13,840 nucleotides of DNA. Origin: Pseudarthrobacter sp. Its GTDB lineage: Bacteria; Actinomycetota; Actinomycetes; Actinomycetales; Micrococcaceae. Position 1 is the first letter of the stretch. Each line of letters begins with the position of its first letter. Made by a program: the position numbers and the translations under genes. Positions 1 to 6,023 of this stretch are shown in pieces. Below the pieces are notes generated by a model. That model was given only the letters and a program-made list of their open reading frames with translations, searched no databases and was not told where the DNA came from. The stretch spans positions 1 through 13,840 of the forward strand of contig JABFWC010000386.1 of NCBI GenBank assembly GCA_013362385.1. Direction: 5' to 3'.

Positions 1-368
1 TGACCCAGGCCGAAGGTGTGTCCATCGTCCATGAAACCGTGTACGAGAACCGTTTCGGCTTCACCGACGCCCTGATCCGGATGGGCGCCAGCATACAGGT
101 GCACCGCGAGTGCCTGGGCAGCGTGCCGTGCCGTTTCGGCCAGCGCAACTTCCTGCACTCGGCCGTGATTTCCGGCCCCACCCAGCTCAAGGGCACGGAC
201 ATCGACGTGCCCGACCTGCGCGGCGGGTTCAGCCACCTGATCGCCGCCCTCGCCGCCACCGGCACGTCCCGGGTCACCGGGATCGACATCATCAACCGCG
301 GCTACGAGCGCTTCACCGAGAAGCTCGCTGGACTGGGTGCCGACTTCGACATCACCACCACGAAGTAG
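1..368 (+). CDS. murA: UDP-N-acetylglucosamine 1-carboxyvinyltransferase (MurA), 3' end only
   Basis: This is the C-terminal part of MurA, the cytoplasmic enzyme that transfers enolpyruvate from phosphoenolpyruvate to UDP-GlcNAc, the first committed step of peptidoglycan synthesis. The reading frame is open from base 3 and ends in TAG at 366-368; the start lies upstream of the window. About 120 of the usual 420 or so residues are present. Visible family hallmarks are the HETVYENRF segment, the DLR motif (codons at 213-221) and the RGYER motif (Arg codon at 297-299), which matches the conserved substrate-site arginine near the C-terminus of MurA. The EPSP-synthase-like fold continues to a normal C-terminus, so the gene is cut only by the window edge. 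plsC follows 9 bases later in the same frame, which suggests co-transcription. The catalytic Cys/Asp loop is outside the window and cannot be checked. Confidence 0.96.
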   Translation, partial: TQAEGVSIVHETVYENRFGFTDALIRMGASIQVHRECLGSVPCRFGQRNFLHSAVISGPTQLKGTDIDVPDLRGGFSHLIAALAATGTSRVTGIDIINRGYERFTEKLAGLGADFDITTTK

Positions 369-377
369 CGCAGGACC

Positions 378-1148
378 GTGAAGGAATCGGCCAAGAGCAA
401 GGCCACATTCATATTCATCGCCGGCGTCGCCCGCCCGCTGCTGAACCTCATGATGGCCAAGACATGGGAGGGAACCGAAAAGCTTCCCGCCAGCGGCTTC
501 ATCGCGGCCCCCAACCACTGCACCGAGATCGACCCGCTGGTGGTGGGGCACATGCTCTACAACCAGAAGCGGGCACCGCACTTCCTGGCCAAGTCCGGGC
601 TGTTCAAGGTACCCGGCCTCGGCTGGCTGCTGCGGGCCACCAAGCAGGTGCCGGTGGAACGGTCGACGGCGGGTGCGAACCGGTCGCTGCAGGTCGCCCA
701 GGAGATCGTGGCTGAGGGAGGGGCCATCATCATCTACCCGGAGGGCACCCTCACCCGCGACCCCGACCTGTGGCCCATGAAGGGCCACACCGGCGCGGCC
801 AGGCTCGCCCTTGAGGGCGGCATCCCCGTGGTTCCCATCGCCCACTGGGGCGCGCACGAAGTCTTCCCCAGGTACGGCAAGACCCTCCACATTTTCCCGC
901 GCAAGCGCTCCCGCCTGGTGGTGGGCGACCCCGTCGACCTCAGTGCCTTCACCGGCCGTCCCCTCGACAAAGCGACACTGAGCGAAGCCACCGACGTCAT
1001 CATGGACGCCATTACCGACCTCCTGGCGGGACTGCGCGGCGAACAGCCGCCGGCGGAGCGCTGGGATCCGGCAAAGCAGCAGCAGGCCAAGCATGGCCGC
1101 TTCGTGGAGCGCGGACAAAAGCCTGAAGCCGGAACGGATGCCCGGTGA
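378..1148 (+). CDS. plsC: 1-acyl-sn-glycerol-3-phosphate acyltransferase (PlsC/LPLAT family)
   Basis: A 256-residue acyltransferase of the PlsC family, which acylates lysophosphatidic acid to phosphatidic acid at the cytoplasmic membrane. The acyltransferase NHx4D motif is present (N46, H47, D52, in NHCTEID), as is the EGT block (E122-T124, in YPEGT). A hydrophobic stretch at about residues 10-26 could serve as a membrane anchor. The tail after about residue 215 is hydrophilic and probably disordered. The start is GTG at 378, the first possible start codon after the murA stop in the same frame. AGGA lies only 2 bases upstream, so ribosome-binding support is weak; the next in-frame ATGs (450, 453) would remove the anchor. 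The gene ends in a GTGA overlap with gpsA, whose product makes the glycerol-3-phosphate on which this pathway depends. Acyl-donor and exact acceptor specificity cannot be read from the sequence. Confidence 0.9.
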   Translation: MKESAKSKATFIFIAGVARPLLNLMMAKTWEGTEKLPASGFIAAPNHCTEIDPLVVGHMLYNQKRAPHFLAKSGLFKVPGLGWLLRATKQVPVERSTAGANRSLQVAQEIVAEGGAIIIYPEGTLTRDPDLWPMKGHTGAARLALEGGIPVVPIAHWGAHEVFPRYGKTLHIFPRKRSRLVVGDPVDLSAFTGRPLDKATLSEATDVIMDAITDLLAGLRGEQPPAERWDPAKQQQAKHGRFVERGQKPEAGTDAR

Positions 1149-2197
1149 CCGCTGAGGGAAAGCTGACGGGTTCCGCCCGCAGCGTTGCAGTCCTCGGCGC
1201 AGGCTCCTGGGGTACGACCTTCGCCAAGATCCTCGGCGACGCCGCCACAGCCGCCGGGATTCCCCGTTCCATCAGGATCTGGGGCCGGCGCGCCGAAGTG
1301 GTGGACGAGATCAATGCCGGCCACCGCAATTCCGAGTACCTCAAGGACATCGTCCTGCCGGACAGCATCACCGCCTCAACCGACGTGCGGGAAGTGCTGG
1401 CGGGAGCAGACCTCGTGGTGGTGGCCGTCCCGGCGCAGTCCCTGCGGCCGCAGCTGCGCGGCTGGAGGGACATGATCGCCCCCGGCGCGGTGGTCGTGTC
1501 GCTGATGAAGGGCCTGGAACTGGGGACCGATGCCCGGATGAGCGAGGTCATCGCCCAGGAGCTGGACCTGCCGCTGGAGCGCATCGCCGTCGTTTCCGGG
1601 CCCAACCTGGCCATGGAAATCGCCCGCGAAGAACCGACGGCATCGGTCGTGGCCTGCACTGCCCCGGCCACCGCCGGCTGGATCGCCAGGACCTGCACGG
1701 CGCCGTATTTCCGCCCGTACACCACGGCGGACATCGTCGGCGTTGAAATCGGCGGCATCGTGAAAAACGTGATTGCCCTGGCGGTCGGCATCTGCGAAGG
1801 CCGGCAGATGGGGGACAACACCAAGGCTTCCGTCATCACCCGGGGACTGGCCGAAACCTCCCGCCTCGCGCTGGCCCTGGGCGGCGATGCCAAGACCATG
1901 GCTGGACTGGCAGGGCTCGGCGATCTCGTGGCCACCTGCTCCTCCGCGCTGTCCCGGAACCACACCGCGGGCCGCCTCCTGGGCCAGGGCCTGACGCTGG
2001 ACGAGGTGGGCCGGAAGATGACCCAGACCGCCGAAGGCATCAAATCCGGCCAGGCCGTGCACGAACTTGCCGGCAAGCTCGGCGTCGAAATGCCCATCAC
2101 CGCCGCCGTCGTTGCGGTGCTGGCAGGCAAGCTGTCCGTTGACCAACTGGGGCCGGTTCTGCTGTCCCGGGAATTGAAACCTGAAGGCGAATACTGA
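1145..2197 (+). CDS. gpsA: Glycerol-3-phosphate dehydrogenase [NAD(P)+]
   Basis: This enzyme reduces dihydroxyacetone phosphate to sn-glycerol-3-phosphate, the backbone for phospholipid synthesis, in the cytoplasm. It has 350 residues, close to the usual length for the family. The N-terminal Rossmann motif GAGSWGT is at residues 18-24. SGPNLAMEI (151-159) is the conserved interdomain segment. K207 in GGIVKNV matches the catalytic lysine, and GLGDLVATC (257-265) with SRN (270-272) forms the substrate-site signature of the C-terminal domain. The GTG start at 1145 overlaps the plsC stop codon (GTGA), so translation is probably coupled. The first 10 or so residues before the Rossmann strand are polar, as in other actinobacterial copies. 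ddl begins 2 bases after the stop. The position between an acyltransferase and cell-wall genes resembles mycobacteria, where gpdA2 lies beside ddlA. Confidence 0.96.
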   Translation: MTAEGKLTGSARSVAVLGAGSWGTTFAKILGDAATAAGIPRSIRIWGRRAEVVDEINAGHRNSEYLKDIVLPDSITASTDVREVLAGADLVVVAVPAQSLRPQLRGWRDMIAPGAVVVSLMKGLELGTDARMSEVIAQELDLPLERIAVVSGPNLAMEIAREEPTASVVACTAPATAGWIARTCTAPYFRPYTTADIVGVEIGGIVKNVIALAVGICEGRQMGDNTKASVITRGLAETSRLALALGGDAKTMAGLAGLGDLVATCSSALSRNHTAGRLLGQGLTLDEVGRKMTQTAEGIKSGQAVHELAGKLGVEMPITAAVVAVLAGKLSVDQLGPVLLSRELKPEGEY

Positions 2198-2199
2198 CC

Positions 2200-3345
2200 A
2201 TGTCCCAAGACAAATCCACCGGGGAAAAGGCAAGCACGCGCAAGCCGCGCGTAGCGGTGCTGTTCGGCGGCCGCTCCAGCGAACACGCAGTGAGCTGCGT
2301 GACGGCGGCAGGAGTGCTGGGTGCCATTAACAAGGACAAGTACGAGGTCATCCCGATCGGTATTGCCAAGACCGGGCAGTGGGTCCTGGCGCCTGCCGAC
2401 ACCGCCCAATGGTCCCTTGCGGCCTCATCCCTGCCCGAGGTGGTCCCGTCCACGCAGACCGTTACCCTGGCGGAAATCGGCGGGGAGCACCAGCTGATCG
2501 TTGCCGCACCCAACGAGGTGCCGCAGGAACTGGGTGCCGTCGACGTCGTCTTTCCGCTGCTGCACGGACCGTTCGGTGAGGACGGCACCATCCAGGGCCT
2601 CCTTGAGCTTTCCGACACGCGCTACGTGGGGGCCGGCGTGCTGGCTTCCGCCGTCGGCATGGACAAGCACTTCATGAAGGTAGTCTTCGAGGCCGCGGGC
2701 CTGCGCGTTGGTCCGTATGTGTCCGTCACGGACAGGCAATGGCTAAAGGACCCGGAGTCCGTCCGCAAGCAGGTGGACCGGCTCGGGTTCCCCGTCTTCG
2801 TCAAGCCGGCTCGCGCGGGTTCCTCGATGGGGATCTCCAAGGTGGATTCGCTGGACGAGCTGGACGCGGCCATCGAGGAAGCCCGCCGGCACGACCTCCG
2901 GCTCGTGATCGAGGCCGGCATCGTCGGGCGCGAGATCGAGTGCGCAGTCCTGGAAGGCAGGGGCACGGACGCCCCCCGGACCTCCATGCCGGGCGAAATT
3001 TCGGTGGCCGGCGGAACGCACGAGTTCTATGACTTCAACGCCAAGTACGTCGAGGACGACGCCGCTGCGCTCAGCTGCCCGGCGGACATCCCGGCGGAAG
3101 CCATCTCCCGGGTCCGCGAACTCGCCGCCGCGGCGTTCGACGCCGTCGGAGCCGAAGGCCTCAGCCGGGTGGACTTCTTCTACACCCCCGAGGGCGAGCT
3201 GTTCATCAATGAGATCAACACCATGCCGGGCTTCACGCCCAAGAGCATGTACCCGCAGATGTGGGCGGCTTCCGGCCTGGACTACGCGGACCTGATCGAT
3301 GAGCTCATCTACCTGGCGCTGAACCGCAAAACCGGGCTCCGCTGA
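2200..3345 (+). CDS. ddl: D-alanine--D-alanine ligase
   Basis: An ATP-grasp ligase that joins two D-alanines for attachment to the peptidoglycan UDP-muramyl peptide. The protein has 381 residues, near the actinobacterial norm (about 370). In order it shows the N-terminal D-Ala-binding segment FGGRSSEHAVS (residues 22-32), the HGPFGEDGTIQG region, the ATP-grasp core with FVKPARAGSSMG, and the metal-binding ExN motif (E338 and N340, in EINTMPG). The omega-loop segment ends in Lys-Tyr (K282-Y283). In this family a Tyr there goes with D-Ala as second substrate, whereas D-Ala-D-Lac ligases such as that of Leuconostoc have Phe. The product is therefore inferred to be D-Ala-D-Ala, giving no sign of intrinsic glycopeptide resistance. 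The ATG is 2 bases after the gpsA stop, with a GAAGG at 2183-2187. The gene converges on the DUF3515 lipoprotein 49 bases downstream. Confidence 0.97.
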   Translation: MSQDKSTGEKASTRKPRVAVLFGGRSSEHAVSCVTAAGVLGAINKDKYEVIPIGIAKTGQWVLAPADTAQWSLAASSLPEVVPSTQTVTLAEIGGEHQLIVAAPNEVPQELGAVDVVFPLLHGPFGEDGTIQGLLELSDTRYVGAGVLASAVGMDKHFMKVVFEAAGLRVGPYVSVTDRQWLKDPESVRKQVDRLGFPVFVKPARAGSSMGISKVDSLDELDAAIEEARRHDLRLVIEAGIVGREIECAVLEGRGTDAPRTSMPGEISVAGGTHEFYDFNAKYVEDDAAALSCPADIPAEAISRVRELAAAAFDAVGAEGLSRVDFFYTPEGELFINEINTMPGFTPKSMYPQMWAASGLDYADLIDELIYLALNRKTGLR

Positions 3346-3394
3346 CCGTCGGTTCCCTGGCTGTGCGTCGGCATGGAACCTGCCGGCGGGGAGC

Positions 3395-3898
3395 CTATTG
3401 GCTCTTGGGCAGGTTCTGCAGCTCCTCCTGGCCCACGCAGTTCCGCACCGCCGGAACCTTGGCCGCCGCCCCGGACAGGTCCGCCAGCACGGTTGCGGAG
3501 CTGACCTTGTCCGGGTCCATCAGGATTTCGGTCGCCGGTTCCCGGCCATAGGTGGTCAGGGTCCACACCGGGTCGCCCTCCTTGATCACCCAGTCGACGC
3601 CGTTGACGGTGACACAGCGGTCCGTCGTCGGGCCAGGAACGTTCACGCCGCACCGCAGGATCACTAGCGACGGATCGCCCCAGGCGGCGGTGGCCTGGCT
3701 GTTGGTCTTTCGCAGTTTCGCGTCCCCGATCGCGTCCGGCAGGGCCACCATCATCGGTGCGCAGGCCGGATTGGCCGCGTCCTTCGCAGCGGTGACGTCC
3801 ACCGCCGGTGAGCACGCGGCCAGCGGAAGCGCAACACATCCCCCGATCAGTGCCATCCTGGCGGCGCGGGCGGACAGGGAAGGCTGGGGACGGTGCAT
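3395..3898 (-). CDS. DUF3515-type putative lipoprotein
   Basis: A 167-residue predicted surface lipoprotein of unknown function. The N-terminus has a basic region (RAAR), a hydrophobic core and a lipobox LAAC with the acylated cysteine at residue 29; the mature part therefore should sit on the outer face of the membrane. The mature domain contains three further conserved-looking cysteines (near CAPMM, LRCGV and DRCVTV) plus one near the C-terminus (RNCVG), which may form disulfides. Overall it resembles the actinobacterial DUF3515 family, and mycobacteria have a secreted protein at the same place (Rv2980, beside ddlA). The ATG at 3898 is preceded directly by GGAGGA with no spacer, too close for normal ribosome binding, but a TAGGCT hexamer lies 6 bases upstream, which favours a leaderless transcript. 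A later ATG (3856) would give a shorter signal peptide. No enzymatic role can be assigned. Confidence 0.82.
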   Translation of the reverse strand: MHRPQPSLSARAARMALIGGCVALPLAACSPAVDVTAAKDAANPACAPMMVALPDAIGDAKLRKTNSQATAAWGDPSLVILRCGVNVPGPTTDRCVTVNGVDWVIKEGDPVWTLTTYGREPATEILMDPDKVSSATVLADLSGAAAKVPAVRNCVGQEELQNLPKSQ

Positions 3899-3904
3899 TC
3901 CTCC

Positions 3905-3910
3905 AGCCTA
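3905..3910 (-). promoter_or_regulatory. Probable -10 element for the DUF3515 gene (leaderless)
   Basis: On the minus strand the hexamer TAGGCT (TANNNT form) is followed by exactly 6 bases (GGAGGA) and then the ATG at 3898. Transcription starting at the A of ATG would give a leaderless mRNA, a common arrangement in actinobacteria. A weak -35-like TTGCAG lies 15 bases upstream. The GGAGGA is too close to the ATG to act as a normal ribosome-binding site. Predicted from sequence only. Confidence 0.45.
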
Positions 3911-3930
3911 TCGCCGCCGCAGACCCTGCA

Positions 3931-3961
3931 AGGACACGATGTCAGCGGGGCGCGGTAGCGT
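3931..3961 (+). promoter_or_regulatory. Probable leaderless promoter of thiL
   Basis: The hexamer TAGCGT at 3956-3961 is followed by 6 bases and then the GTG start of thiL at 3968. AGGACA at 3931-3936 is a possible -35 (spacer 19 bases, long). No purine-rich ribosome-binding site lies at the usual distance, which supports a leaderless start. This promoter and that of the DUF3515 gene lie back to back in a 69-base intergenic region, so they may compete for polymerase. Confidence 0.45.
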
Positions 3962-3967
3962 AGTGGC

Positions 3968-5014
3968 GTGCCTGTAGACCTCCCTGACCGCGTTGCCTGC
4001 CAGCCCACCATCGCCGGCCTGTCCGAAGCCGACCTGCTGGCCCTGATCTTTCCGCGCCTTCGCATGGGGGAGGGCCATGACGCTTCCACGCTGCTCGGGC
4101 CGGGGGACGACGCCGCCATCGTGGCCGCACCGGACGGCCGGACCGTCATCAGCATCGACACCCAGGTCCAGGACCAGGACTTCCGTCTTCTGTGGCCCAA
4201 CGGCTACCGCACCTCTGGCTTCGACGTCGGCTGGAAGGCGGCCGCGCAGAACCTCAGCGACATCAATGCGATGGGTGCCAGGGCCACGGCCATGGTGGTG
4301 AGCCTCACCCTTCCGGTGGACACACCGGTCACCTGGGTGGAGGAGCTCGCCGACGGCCTGGCCGCGGGCATCAGTGGGCTGGGAGCCGGCGCGTGCTCAG
4401 TGGCCGGGGGCGACCTGGGCCGTGGCCGCGAGATCTCCGTAACGGTCGCCGTCACGGGAACGCTCGACGGCGGCCCGCCGGTCCTGCGCTCCGGTGCCCG
4501 CCCGGGCGACGTCCTGGCGTTGGCCGGGACCGTGGGCCACGCCGCGGCCGGCCTTGCCCTGCTGGAGTCCGACGTTCCCGTGGACAGCCTCGGCCCCGCC
4601 CATCGCGTCTACCTGGACCTGCAGTCCCGTCCGCGGCCGCCGCTGGCGGCAGGGCCGGCGGCCCGGGCGGCCGGCGCCACGGCGATGCTGGATGTGTCCG
4701 ACGGGCTGCTGCGCGACGGCAAGCGCCTCGCCACCGCCAGCAGCGTTGCTGTCCACCTCGACCCCGCCAGCCTGCAGTCACTGGCGGAGCTCCTCCGGCC
4801 CGCAGCGGCGCTCCTGGCCGCGGACCCCGCGAAGTGGGTGCTGGGCGGCGGGGAAGACCACGGGCTGCTGGCCACATTCCCTGCCGGCGTTCAGCTGCCG
4901 CCGGGATTCACTGCGATAGGCTCGATACAAGCACTCGGAACCGATGAAGGTCCGGGAGTCCTGATTGCGGGCCGGGCCGCGGACACCGGGGGATGGGATC
5001 ACTTTGCACACTAA
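3968..5014 (+). CDS. thiL: Thiamine-monophosphate kinase
   Basis: ThiL phosphorylates thiamine monophosphate to thiamine pyrophosphate, the last step of cofactor synthesis in the cytoplasm. The 348-residue product belongs to the PurM/ThiL ATP-binding fold. Visible motifs are the Gly-Asp rich GPGDDAA (44-50), which binds Mg-ATP, the DINAMGA helix (98-104), GGD (147-149), DVSDG (242-246) and GGGEDH (293-298). The last is usually GGEDY, so a His replaces the usual Tyr. The region between about 204 and 236 is Pro/Ala rich, typical for high-GC homologues. The GTG at 3968 is chosen because it directly follows a leaderless-type -10 and leaves a short N-terminus before the conserved helix. No other thiamine gene is nearby; a thiL close to a DAK2 gene and recG also occurs in mycobacteria. 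The 3' end overlaps the predicted start of the next gene by 11 bases. Confidence 0.93.
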   Translation: MPVDLPDRVACQPTIAGLSEADLLALIFPRLRMGEGHDASTLLGPGDDAAIVAAPDGRTVISIDTQVQDQDFRLLWPNGYRTSGFDVGWKAAAQNLSDINAMGARATAMVVSLTLPVDTPVTWVEELADGLAAGISGLGAGACSVAGGDLGRGREISVTVAVTGTLDGGPPVLRSGARPGDVLALAGTVGHAAAGLALLESDVPVDSLGPAHRVYLDLQSRPRPPLAAGPAARAAGATAMLDVSDGLLRDGKRLATASSVAVHLDPASLQSLAELLRPAAALLAADPAKWVLGGGEDHGLLATFPAGVQLPPGFTAIGSIQALGTDEGPGVLIAGRAADTGGWDHFAH

Positions 5015-6023
5015 GGTTGCCGCCAACGGGCTGGCGATGAAGAGGTGGCTGGGCAAGGCTGAAACTGCCCTCGGCAACCACAGCGACCGGCTGAACGCGA
5101 TCAACATCTTCCCCGTGGCTGACGGTGATACCGGCACCAACCTCTACCTCACGGTCCGCGCGGCCGCCCGCTCCCTCGTGCTCAGCGGGGACGAGCCCGC
5201 CCCGGTCGATGTGGGAGCCATCCTTGCCACGGCGGGGCAGGCCGCCATGGAGGCGGCCAGGGGAAATTCGGGGACGCTTTTTTCGGTGTTCCTGTGCGCC
5301 GCCGCCGAGCCGCTGGCCGGACACACCCGCTTGACCTCGACATTGCTCGCAGCGGCCCTGAACCGTGCGCAGATCCGCGCCTGGTCGGCACTGAGCGAGC
5401 CCGTGCCCGGAACCATGCTCTCGGTCATGGAGGCGGCGGCCCGCGCGGCGGCAGCAGTGGACGCGGGCCAGAACGGCGACGACAGCAACCACGCCCTTGG
5501 CCTGGCGCTCGATGCCGCGGTGGAAGGCGCGCTGGCCGCAGTGATCCACACGGAGGATCAGCTCGATGCGCTGCATTCGGCGCATGTGGTGGATGCCGGC
5601 GGCGTGGGCATGCTGCTGATCCTGGACTGCCTCCGCTCCGCAGTCATGGGCCAGGAACTGCAAAGTGAACTCCTCGACGGCCTGCACGGTTACGACGTTT
5701 CGGACCCGCACATCCATACCTCCATGCCGGACGACGACGGCGTGGAAGTCATGTGCACCATCAGCCTCTCGCCGTTGAACGCCGCCACGCTCCGTCAACG
5801 GCTCGACGAGATCGGCGAGTCGGTCATCATGAGCCAGGTCGGCGGCGGTCCGGACGACGAGGGCAGCTACCGCTGGCGCGTGCATGTCCACGTCCCGGAC
5901 CCGGATCCGGCGGTGGAAATCATCAGGTCCCTGGGCGAGCCGTCCCAGATCAGCATCAGTGAACTGGCGCTGCCGCGCGATCCCGGGGCGGATGCAGTGA
6001 ACACCAGCGGGCATGAACGCTGA
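5004..6023 (+). CDS. DAK2 domain protein, FakA-like kinase lacking the C-terminal domain
   Basis: The N-terminal 210 or so residues form a DhaL/DAK2 kinase domain: the Mg-nucleotide motif DGDTGTN is at 40-46, RGNSG at 86-90 and DAGGVG at 197-202. Residues 245-325 resemble the FakA middle domain, with C251 and the VHVH pair H294/H296 in the positions where FakA proteins bind a metal. FakA phosphorylates fatty acids presented by FakB and is about 550 residues long; this protein has 339 and lacks the C-terminal DegV-like domain implicated in FakB contact. Its substrate is therefore uncertain. I chose TTG at 5004 because it has GGGGGATGGG just upstream and places the start about 10 residues before the conserved AMKRW helix, as in related proteins; TTG 4965 and ATG 5037 are alternatives. 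It overlaps thiL by 11 bases and recG by 11 bases. No FakB-like gene is in the window. Confidence 0.85.
   Translation: MHTKVAANGLAMKRWLGKAETALGNHSDRLNAINIFPVADGDTGTNLYLTVRAAARSLVLSGDEPAPVDVGAILATAGQAAMEAARGNSGTLFSVFLCAAAEPLAGHTRLTSTLLAAALNRAQIRAWSALSEPVPGTMLSVMEAAARAAAAVDAGQNGDDSNHALGLALDAAVEGALAAVIHTEDQLDALHSAHVVDAGGVGMLLILDCLRSAVMGQELQSELLDGLHGYDVSDPHIHTSMPDDDGVEVMCTISLSPLNAATLRQRLDEIGESVIMSQVGGGPDDEGSYRWRVHVHVPDPDPAVEIIRSLGEPSQISISELALPRDPGADAVNTSGHER

Noticed and set aside
1012..2409. 465-codon open frame on the minus strand opposite gpsA
   Set aside because: Composition is Arg/Ser/Pro rich with no family motifs; it is a shadow of high third-position GC in gpsA and ddl, which are clearly real.
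3351..3385. Possible terminator hairpin between ddl and the DUF3515 gene (GGTTCC with GGAACC, or CGGCA with TGCCG)
   Set aside because: The two stems are short (6 and 5 base pairs) and mutually exclusive, the first has an 18-base loop, and there is no T-run on either strand.
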